This document shows, one piece after another, positions 25,570 through 32,302 of a DNA stretch of 64,000 nt; position 1 is the stretch's first letter, and every line of letters begins with the position of its first letter. The notes beneath the pieces are model-generated. The model made no database searches and was not told the origin of the DNA. It was given only the letters and a program-made list of their open reading frames with translations. The position numbers and the translations under genes are program-made. The stretch lies in NCBI RefSeq assembly GCF_021390335.1, contig NZ_JAJUXK010000001.1, positions 1,054,001 through 1,118,000 of the forward strand, written 5' to 3'. This stretch comes from Dyadobacter sp. CY343 (GTDB taxonomy: Bacteria; Bacteroidota; Bacteroidia; Cytophagales; Spirosomataceae).

Positions 25570-25959
25570 GTTGTAATTTTCGGAGGGCGCCTCTGAGAAA
25601 AGTCATTTTCCTTGTTTTAAGTTTTACAAAAATGTTCTTGATCTTAGTGTGCGCCATTGATTTTCCAACCCTACCAGTAAAAAAGTGTATTGGCAATAGT
25701 CGGTTAAACATTTACAAATTGCTGAAATTATTTTTGTAAAACTACCGCCAACGCACCGCTGCTGAAAATATTTGAAGAATGGTTACAAAAATATTTGATG
25801 AATAATGCCGTAAACCAGTTGGTCTCAGCATGTTTACAATTGTCTGCCGAGGTTACGTACCCGGATTTGGATTCAAGAATGTAGAATTATCTTTATATTA
25901 TCATCGAGCTTACGATATTTGCAGTTACAACCAAGCCACCTCAAAGTTTAAATTTCATA
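25570..25959. promoter_or_regulatory. Divergent control region of the sensor operon and the single receiver
   Basis: A 390-base AT-rich gap between divergent signalling genes. The word TTTACAAA or a close variant occurs at about 25623, 25711, 25731 (reverse orientation), 25783 and 25832; the copies at 25711 and 25731 form an inverted pair. TATTTTTG at 25729-25736 fits a plus-strand -7 box, but without a -33 partner. No gene is seen here. The repeats may be operator sites or just AT-rich background. Confidence 0.4.
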
Positions 25960-26427
25960 ATGGAAACTAAAGGGAAGATTAGCGTACTCTATGTGGACGA
26001 CGAGATCAATAACCTCAACTCGTTCAAAGCAGCTTTCAGAAGAGACTTTAATATACTTATAGCCACATCCGGCCGGGAGGGTTTGGAGTTGTTGAAACAC
26101 AACATTGTGCATGTGATCATCACCGATCAACGCATGCCTGAAATGACGGGGGTAGATTTCCTGATCGAAGTACTGAAAGAATACACTGATCCGGTCAGGA
26201 TCCTGCTCACTGGGTACACTGATATCTCTGCTGTGATAGATGCGGTCAACAAGGGACATATCTACTATTACCTCAATAAACCTTGGGACGAGCAGCAGCT
26301 ACGTATTATCATTAAGAATGCATACGAGATATTTCACCTGCGGGAAGAAAACAAAGAGCTGATCGAAAAGCTGCTCGATGTAAACGGCCAGTTAGAATTT
26401 CTTTTGAGACAAAATCTTCTTTCCTAG
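25960..26427 (+). CDS. Single receiver with C-terminal coiled coil
   Basis: A 155-residue response regulator of the RpfG-like receiver subtype: VLYVDDEINNLNSFKAAF, phosphoacceptor Asp56 in ITDQRMPEMTG, LLTGYTDISAVIDAVNKG and Lys107 in YLNKPWDEQQL. A helix (about 120-155) ends the protein where related proteins carry an HD-GYP, kinase or DNA-binding domain. It is divergent from the ThiF-nitroreductase operon and its receiver is nearly the same type as that of the hybrid kinase, suggesting duplication and membership of the same phosphorelay. Its 3' end overlaps a possible minus-strand membrane gene. Confidence 0.9.
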   Translation: METKGKISVLYVDDEINNLNSFKAAFRRDFNILIATSGREGLELLKHNIVHVIITDQRMPEMTGVDFLIEVLKEYTDPVRILLTGYTDISAVIDAVNKGHIYYYLNKPWDEQQLRIIIKNAYEIFHLREENKELIEKLLDVNGQLEFLLRQNLLS

Positions 26428-26613
26428 CCGCAGCAGGCGCGGGCGGTCTTCACTCCTTGGTAAAAGCAGCGTTTTGAAGTTGGTCACAGCGGGCACCATA
26501 CCTTTAAGCAGGTAAGTAAGCACCGAAAATGCCGAAGTGACAAGAATCGCGAAAAATAGGATCGCCGTAAAGAGCAGATTCCCTATTGCTTTAAAAAATA
26601 TGATAATGTCCAT
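26392..26613 (-). CDS. Possible small membrane protein, 73 residues
   Basis: The frame encodes MDIIIFFKAIGNLLFTAILF followed by a continuous hydrophobic stretch (about residues 1-37, one long or two short membrane segments) and a basic C-terminal tail (LPRSEDRPRLLRLGKK). It overlaps the receiver gene by 36 bases tail to tail. The positive-inside layout is sensible for a real protein, but the overlap and lack of a known family keep confidence low. Confidence 0.35.
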   Translation of the reverse strand: MDIIIFFKAIGNLLFTAILFFAILVTSAFSVLTYLLKGMVPAVTNFKTLLLPRSEDRPRLLRLGKKILSQKKF

Positions 26614-26794
26614 CTCCTGATAAGTTAGCGTGTTGATTCTATTCGATATAAAATCGTACCAGCACCTTATACTTCACTTCAAAATCAGCTTCTTCTGGCT
26701 TCGCTCCCTCAGCTGGTATCCTTTTTTAAGGGTAAATAATGTGCTTGGGAAATCCATCCAAAGCCGCATTTCACCTGCTAAATCATATTCAATC

Positions 26795-26956
26795 ATGAAA
26801 AAAATTGTCGCAATAGGCGTGATATCCGGAGTTGTCTTATTTGTTTACCTGAATTCCCTGGCCAGGCAAATGGACGGAAAGCTTAGAAAGGAAAAAAAGG
26901 ACGGAGAAATTGCTGAAAAAAACGAAACAGAAGGGTATTTTTACCACCAATCCTAG
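26795..26956 (+). CDS. Hypothetical 53-residue single-span membrane protein
   Basis: The ATG at 26795 starts MKKIVAIGVISGVVLFVYLN, an N-terminal membrane anchor, followed by a highly charged Lys/Glu tail (RKEKKDGEIAEKNETE). The frame is open further upstream, but that part looks non-coding, so the anchor start is preferred. It lies 54 bases before the esterase gene and may share its transcript. Family not recognised. Confidence 0.45.
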   Translation: MKKIVAIGVISGVVLFVYLNSLARQMDGKLRKEKKDGEIAEKNETEGYFYHQS

Positions 26957-27010
26957 AGAGATCGGGAAACCGGCTCTACAAAACAAAGACGGTAAAGCGT
27001 TCTGAGGCCA

Positions 27011-28144
27011 ATGCTGAGAAAAATATACTTCTGGAGTGCCTTTACCACACTCGTCTGGCTGTGTACCAACTGCGGCGGACCGTCGATGGTGCGTCCGCTG
27101 CCGGAGCCGGGAGGGGAGGATACCACCGGTATCGATACCTCTGTCGTGACCGATCCTGATACACTGATCGTAGATACGCTCCCGATCGTTAACCGGGATT
27201 CTGCCTTTGCATTCTCAAACCGTTTTGGGACAATCAATATTTTCACGGAGGCTGACCTGGTAAAAAAGTCCGGCGTTTATTATAAAGCGAACGATTTTAT
27301 AGGCAGGCCGGTCACGCTGGATTACAGCTTTATTTCTGCGGCGAAAGATACCATGCAGCACAGGCCTTTTGTATTGATGGTACATGAAGGTGCGTTCCTA
27401 TTTGGGACACTGGACAATGAAATGGGTAAAGCAACCTGGCTCGCCCGGAAGGGTTATGCGGCGGCTTCTATCAATTATCGTTTGGGCTTTAATGGCGGGA
27501 GCGAGCAAAACGCCTGTGGCGGTAACAATAGGGAAGTTGTGCAGGCTGTGTACCGCGCTGTGCAGGATACCTACGCGGCCCTCCATTATTTTGCCGGAAA
27601 AGCCGACGAGCTCAATATTGATCCGGCGCAGATGATACTGGCAGGCAGCAGTGCAGGCGCAATTACCATATCTGCATTGCTATATATGCGTGAAGCTGAT
27701 TTTGAAGCATTGCTTCCCGGGATAGTAAAAACCCTCGGGCCACTGGACCCGAATCCGAAAGGCGCGCCTTACAGGGTACGCGCTTTGCTGTCGTACATGG
27801 GTTACGGTATTTTTAAAAGCAGCTATATTAATGCGGCAAATGCTAAGCCGACTGTATTTTTTCAAAGAACAGGGGATAATGTGCTGCCTTACCAGAAGGG
27901 GACTTTCCTTTCCTGCCCATTCTATCTCAGCTCCGAAGGCGCCAAGCCCGTTTCGGACCAGCTCAGACGATTGAAAGTTGCGTTTGAACTGAACTACCAG
28001 CCTGAAAAAGGCCACCACCTTAGCTACACCGAAGAATACGTGACGAACCGCTACGCGCAATTCATGAAGCGGCTCTGGGCTGGCAACCGCCACCAGGTCG
28101 TGAATGAAAACTTCAAAACGGTGGAGGATATCGAGATCAAATGA
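27011..28144 (+). CDS. Alpha/beta-hydrolase (carboxylesterase-like) lipoprotein
   Basis: A 377-residue exported serine hydrolase. The N-terminus (MLRKIYFWSAFTTLVWLCTNC) looks like a lipoprotein signal with Cys21, followed by a Pro/Asp/Thr-rich linker. The catalytic fold shows an oxyanion strand FVLMVHEGAFLFG, the nucleophile elbow LAGSSAGAITI, and the catalytic His in KGHHLSYTEEY. This arrangement is that of carboxylesterase or feruloyl/acetyl-esterase-like enzymes; the substrate is unknown. Its stop codon directly abuts the stop of the convergent acyltransferase gene. Confidence 0.8.
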   Translation: MLRKIYFWSAFTTLVWLCTNCGGPSMVRPLPEPGGEDTTGIDTSVVTDPDTLIVDTLPIVNRDSAFAFSNRFGTINIFTEADLVKKSGVYYKANDFIGRPVTLDYSFISAAKDTMQHRPFVLMVHEGAFLFGTLDNEMGKATWLARKGYAAASINYRLGFNGGSEQNACGGNNREVVQAVYRAVQDTYAALHYFAGKADELNIDPAQMILAGSSAGAITISALLYMREADFEALLPGIVKTLGPLDPNPKGAPYRVRALLSYMGYGIFKSSYINAANAKPTVFFQRTGDNVLPYQKGTFLSCPFYLSSEGAKPVSDQLRRLKVAFELNYQPEKGHHLSYTEEYVTNRYAQFMKRLWAGNRHQVVNENFKTVEDIEIK

Positions 28145-29299
28145 TCAGGCCCGGGCTTCCTGCGCCTTTACACGTTTCTTTTTAATATCCATTAACGGGA
28201 AAAGTGATTTGAGAAAATTAGAAAATCTCAGCTCTAAATAATGATAAGATAATTGCGAAAGCGTGAGCGTGACTGAAAGCGACAAGAATAGCATAGCTGT
28301 GCCCGATCCAAAAATAGGGTAACCGAGTTTGGCAAAGAATATAGGGATAATTACCAAAACCGGCATGTGGATCAGGTAAATGGAAAACGACATATCGCCT
28401 GTCCGTACCAGCCAGGCGGGGAAATGCAACCGGGTGCCGGATTCATGGAATATGATCGCTAAGAACAATGCAAATGCACCGAAACCCCACTGGAATGGAC
28501 CCAATCCTCCAAAGAACCCCGACAAGTATTGCCAGATCACTAGCAGCACTACCGCAGAAGTAAGCCCTTTTCTTGAAAACAGTGAAGTGAAAAATGCGTG
28601 CGTGACCGGATGAATGTAAAGAAGCCCGATGATTACGCCGTAGACAAAATTCCATATAATCGGGTTAGTGATCATATTCAGGTACCCTGAACCAAAGTCG
28701 GGAGACTGATCCGGTTTAAGGGTGAAATAGCCTGTGGCAACCGGAATTAAGACGAGCGTGATTAGAATTAGCAAAAAGAAAACCGGCCACCGGTATCTTG
28801 CAAAAAACAGCGAGACAGCGATAAGCAAATAGAAATAGATCTCGTAGTTCAGACTCCACCCAACAGAAAGTGTGGCATTACCGTAAAATGGCGCGTCGGT
28901 GTGGGTGAGCGGGATGAATAGCAGGCTCATTATCAGGTCTTTCATGAATCTGCTATCTGCCGAAAATCCGTGGTGGATATAGTAAAACCAGAGCGTCATA
29001 ATCGCGTAGGTCGGCCAGATACGGATAAACCTTTTCACCATAAACTGGTAAATCGCCAGCGGCGACGACGGCATATTGCGGGTAATGTAAACCATAATAA
29101 ACCCGCTGATCACAAAGAACAAAGCCACGCCAGCCGGGCCTGAACTGAACAGAAAGTCGACTTCCTGTTTGAAAGGCTCGCCTTTTGAGAAAACGTCTTT
29201 GGAGTGGTAAACCGTGACAATGAGCGCTGCGATAGCCCTGAGTATCTGAATGCTGTCAATCTTGGAATCGTTCCGGGGCAGTGTTGGCGCTTCGATCAT
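28145..29299 (-). CDS. Acyltransferase 3 family membrane protein (OafA-like)
   Basis: A 384-residue integral membrane O-acyltransferase with about ten hydrophobic segments. It opens with the family pattern IDSIQILRAIAALIVTVYHS (the catalytic His in VTVYH), then GPAGVALFFVISGFIM, RIWPTYAIMTLWF and SVGWSLNYEIYFYLLIA, all standard for this family, and ends in a basic tail. Such proteins transfer acetyl or other acyl groups to surface polysaccharides, lipids or antibiotics; the acceptor is not evident. It is convergent with an exported esterase, so the pair might add and remove acyl groups, but that is speculation. Confidence 0.9.
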   Translation of the reverse strand: MIEAPTLPRNDSKIDSIQILRAIAALIVTVYHSKDVFSKGEPFKQEVDFLFSSGPAGVALFFVISGFIMVYITRNMPSSPLAIYQFMVKRFIRIWPTYAIMTLWFYYIHHGFSADSRFMKDLIMSLLFIPLTHTDAPFYGNATLSVGWSLNYEIYFYLLIAVSLFFARYRWPVFFLLILITLVLIPVATGYFTLKPDQSPDFGSGYLNMITNPIIWNFVYGVIIGLLYIHPVTHAFFTSLFSRKGLTSAVVLLVIWQYLSGFFGGLGPFQWGFGAFALFLAIIFHESGTRLHFPAWLVRTGDMSFSIYLIHMPVLVIIPIFFAKLGYPIFGSGTAMLFLSLSVTLTLSQLSYHYLELRFSNFLKSLFPLMDIKKKRVKAQEARA

Positions 29300-29472
29300 A
29301 TTTGAATGGAAGTTATCATTTTCAGTTCCTGCCGGCTTGCGCGTATATTGTGCGCCAAAAATGGATTAATTTCTTTTGAAACGCAGACATTTTGTTTAGA
29401 AAAATAAACGCAGGCCCGTGCACGGCATAATTTTTAACCTGCGAAGTTAACTAAGCCTATAATTTCGGATAC

Positions 29473-29901
29473 ATGAACGAACAACTGATCGTTAAGCAGG
29501 AAATACTGATTGAAGCGCCCGTTTCCAAAGTTTGGGAAGTGCTCATCGCCCCAAAATACATCAGGCAATGGGACGATCTGCCGCACGATTTTGGCGACTA
29601 CTACCTGGAAGTCGGCCGGGTGATTGAATGGACCGGTTCTACGCGCCTTACAATAACAGAATGCGAACCGCACGAAAAACTGGTTATGAAACTCTATGCA
29701 TTCAAATGGGAACTGCCCCCGGCATCCTACGATATCGCGTACACTTACCAGCTTTCTGTTGAAGACAGCGGAACACGGCTGTCACTGCAAATCGGAGATT
29801 TTTCCGCATTGGCAGATGGTAAGAACTACTACGACAGCTCGCTCGAATTTGCAGGCGCAGCACTGGAAAAGATCAAAAGTTTAGCCCAAAACAGGATGTA
29901 A
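29473..29901 (+). CDS. SRPBCC / AHSA1-like domain protein
   Basis: A 142-residue START-like helix-grip fold protein (MNEQLIVKQEILIEAPVSKV, VWEVLIAPKYIRQWDD, VGRVIEWTGSTRL, SLEFAGAALEKIKSL). The family resembles the C-terminal domain of the Hsp90 co-chaperone Aha1 and binds hydrophobic ligands; bacterial members seldom have a known job. Soluble, no signal peptide. It precedes a MerR-like regulator by 44 bases and may share its transcript. Confidence 0.85.
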   Translation: MNEQLIVKQEILIEAPVSKVWEVLIAPKYIRQWDDLPHDFGDYYLEVGRVIEWTGSTRLTITECEPHEKLVMKLYAFKWELPPASYDIAYTYQLSVEDSGTRLSLQIGDFSALADGKNYYDSSLEFAGAALEKIKSLAQNRM

Positions 29902-29945
29902 TGGTAGAGCGGTAATTATCTTTGTAGGACTCGCTTCAGAAGACC

Positions 29946-30257
29946 ATGGAACCAAAGGCAAAGCTTTATTACGACATCAATGAGGTAGCGGAACTGCTTA
30001 AAGTGGAGGCGCCGACGCTGCGTTTCTGGGAAAAGAAATTTCCCCAGCTGGACCCCAAAAGGGACGCCAGGAACAGACGAAGGTATACCGAAAGGGATAT
30101 TGAGATCATCAAAAAAATCATGCACCAGCGCGACAAGCAGGGCCGCACGATCAAAGGTACCCGTGAGCAGCTGCGGAGAAAAGAAGAATCTGAGTTGATG
30201 ATCCAGCGATTAATGCGTGTACGGAAGTTTCTGGTCGAGCTGAAAGACAACTTGTAG
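29946..30257 (+). CDS. MerR-family HTH regulator, short form
   Basis: A 103-residue protein with a MerR winged helix at its N-terminus (LYYDINEVAELLKVEAPTL, RFWEKKFPQLDPKRDARNRR, YTERDIEIIKKI) and only a short helical C-terminus. It lacks the metal-binding cysteines and large effector domains of classical MerR proteins. Such short forms are very common single regulators in Bacteroidota. It lies between the AHSA1-like gene and the M28 peptidase gene (30-base gap), so the three may be one transcript. Confidence 0.92.
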   Translation: MEPKAKLYYDINEVAELLKVEAPTLRFWEKKFPQLDPKRDARNRRRYTERDIEIIKKIMHQRDKQGRTIKGTREQLRRKEESELMIQRLMRVRKFLVELKDNL

Positions 30258-30287
30258 CTTTCAATTTATTCCTTTTAAAGATATTAA

Positions 30288-31514
30288 ATGAAACACCTAT
30301 TTTGTCTGGCATTGAGTGCTCTTATCTTATTCGGAGCCGCAGCGCAGACTTTCGAAACGGCGTCACTTCGCCGGCATATTACCTTCCTGGCTTCGGACGA
30401 TCTGGAAGGCAGGGGTACTGCCAGCCTGGGCGAGATCCGGGCGGCCAATTATATAGCAGATCATTTCAAAAGTTTGGGGTTGAAACCTGCGGGGACCGGC
30501 GACAGCTATTTCCAGCCTTTCGATGTTTCTTTTGCTATTGAGGGTAAAGCACATTTGATGACGGGCCGGAATGTGGTGGCATTACTCGATAATGGTGCCC
30601 CTAAAACCATCGTGGTGGGCGCGCATTACGATCACCTCGGAAAAGGTTTTCAGGGAAGCTCGCTTTCGCCCGACAGCAAAAATATGATCCATAACGGTGC
30701 AGATGATAATGCCTCGGGGACGACGGGAGTGATGGAACTGGCGAAGTACTTTGCCGAAAACAATGTTAAAGAAAAGCATAACTATCTTTTTATAGCTTTT
30801 TCAGGCGAAGAGTTGGGGCTGATCGGTTCGAAACATTTTACCGAAAAACCCACTATTCCGCTTGCTTCTGTATCCGCGATGATCAATATGGATATGATCG
30901 GGCGGCTGGATGAAGCGAAAGGTATTATCGTTTCGGGGTGGGGGACCAGCCCGGTTTGGGGAAAGCTGATCCCGGGTCTTGCAAAAAAACAGAATTTGAG
31001 TTACACCGTGGATTCTTCCGGTGTCGGCGCTTCTGACCATACTTCCTTTTATCTCAAAAATATCCCGGTCGTGCAGTTCTTCACGGGCGCGCACGGCGAC
31101 TATCATAAGATTTCGGACGATCCTGACAAGATCAACTACGAAGGAGAAGCCAGGATACTGTCGCTCATCGCCGGCCTGCTTACTAAGCTTGACAGTGAAA
31201 CCGGTGAACCCGAGTTCGTAGCTGCCGGCAACCCGCACGCAGGGGCGACGACCAGCAATTTCAAGGTAACACTTGGCGTAATGCCGGATTATAGTTATTC
31301 CGGAAAAGGGCTGAAAATAGACGCAGTATCAAAAGCTCGGCCGGCTGAAAAAGCGGGGATATTACCTGGCGATGTGATTATGAAACTGGCTGGCGAGGAA
31401 ATCGGCACTATTTATGATTACATGGAAATCCTGAGCAAACACGAAAAAGGCCAGCAGGTAGATGCGGAGTTTATACGCGGCAAAGAAACCAAAAAGGTGA
31501 AAATTACTTTTTAA
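30288..31514 (+). CDS. Exported M28-family zinc aminopeptidase with PDZ domain
   Basis: A 408-residue secreted peptidase. Signal peptide MKHLFCLALSALILFGAAAQ; an N-terminal cap with LASDDLEGRGTAS; the M28 co-catalytic zinc site in VVGAHYDHLG, HNGADDNASGTTG, AFSGEELGLIGS, NMDMIGRL and ASDHTSFY...GDYHKISD. A C-terminal PDZ domain (about 325-405: VMPDYSYSGKGLKIDAV, KAGILPGDVIMKLAGEEI) probably guides substrate or dimer contacts. All metal ligands appear present, so an active aminopeptidase is expected. It is convergent with a phosphodiesterase gene 5 bases away. Confidence 0.93.
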   Translation: MKHLFCLALSALILFGAAAQTFETASLRRHITFLASDDLEGRGTASLGEIRAANYIADHFKSLGLKPAGTGDSYFQPFDVSFAIEGKAHLMTGRNVVALLDNGAPKTIVVGAHYDHLGKGFQGSSLSPDSKNMIHNGADDNASGTTGVMELAKYFAENNVKEKHNYLFIAFSGEELGLIGSKHFTEKPTIPLASVSAMINMDMIGRLDEAKGIIVSGWGTSPVWGKLIPGLAKKQNLSYTVDSSGVGASDHTSFYLKNIPVVQFFTGAHGDYHKISDDPDKINYEGEARILSLIAGLLTKLDSETGEPEFVAAGNPHAGATTSNFKVTLGVMPDYSYSGKGLKIDAVSKARPAEKAGILPGDVIMKLAGEEIGTIYDYMEILSKHEKGQQVDAEFIRGKETKKVKITF

Positions 31515-31519
31515 AAACC

Positions 31520-32029
31520 TCAGTTAATAGCTCCGCGTTTCCCGAGTTCAATCGCTTCCATCTGGCTGATCAGCCCGTCGTGCATATTGAAGCGCAAGAC
31601 GGTGCGGATCTTGTGAAAACCTTCTTTTCCCGCTGCTCCTGGGTTAATGTAAAGCATATTGTTCAGCTTCGGGTCGCGGATTACCCTCAGAATATGGGAG
31701 TGGCCGCAAATGAAAATGTCGGGCAGAGTCGATTTCAGTGTCGGCATGACGATCGGGTTATACCTCGGGGGCGCGCCGCCAATGTGCGTGATCCAGATCC
31801 GGAATCCTTCCAGTTCGAAATGCTGGTGCTCAGTGGTACGAATCTGAATTTCAGTATTGTCGATATTCCCGAATACCATCCTGGTCGGCTTGAACGCTTC
31901 CAGCTTTTCAATAATCTCCACCGAGCCAATATCCCCCGCGTGCCACACTTCGTCACAATTGGAGAAATGATTGAAAATCCTTTCATCCAGATAACCGTGT
32001 GTGTCCGATAGCAAGCCGATACGCTTCAT
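31520..32029 (-). CDS. YfcE/MJ0936-type metallophosphodiesterase
   Basis: A 169-residue cytoplasmic calcineurin-like phosphodiesterase. Motifs in order are GLLSDTHGYLD (metal-binding Asp and His), VWHAGDIGS, VFGNIDNTE, WITHIGG and FICGHSHILRV, with the usual tail LYINPGAAGKEG. The length fits the small YfcE family, which hydrolyses phosphodiester model substrates and possibly cyclic nucleotides. It is unlike the exported enzyme at 4576 in having no signal peptide. Confidence 0.93.
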   Translation of the reverse strand: MKRIGLLSDTHGYLDERIFNHFSNCDEVWHAGDIGSVEIIEKLEAFKPTRMVFGNIDNTEIQIRTTEHQHFELEGFRIWITHIGGAPPRYNPIVMPTLKSTLPDIFICGHSHILRVIRDPKLNNMLYINPGAAGKEGFHKIRTVLRFNMHDGLISQMEAIELGKRGAIN

Positions 32030-32302
32030 TTTTCCTGTTTAATACTGAATAGAATTGCAAATATGGCCATTGAAAATCCTTCCCGGAATGTTTTGTGAAA
32101 TTTTTGTTAAGTTAAAGTAACTTATATATAAATATTTTACAGATATTGTACAGCAAAACTTAATTAAAGTTAAATTTATCTCATTTCTGTATAAATTTTC
32201 ACCAAAACTAAATTTGTAGTTGTAAAGTGTTTCTCCTTTGTATATTATTGTAAAAATGTAATTCGTCAGTTACAAACCTTCTTACCAAACCTTAGCCACG
32301 CC
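32030..32302. other. Divergent AT-rich promoter region
   Basis: A 273-base gap between the phosphodiesterase and TonB-receptor genes, about three quarters A/T. TAAATTTG at 32210-32217 fits a Bacteroidota -7 box for the TonB-receptor gene, without a clear -33 element. I see no coding frame or strong hairpin. Confidence 0.4.
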
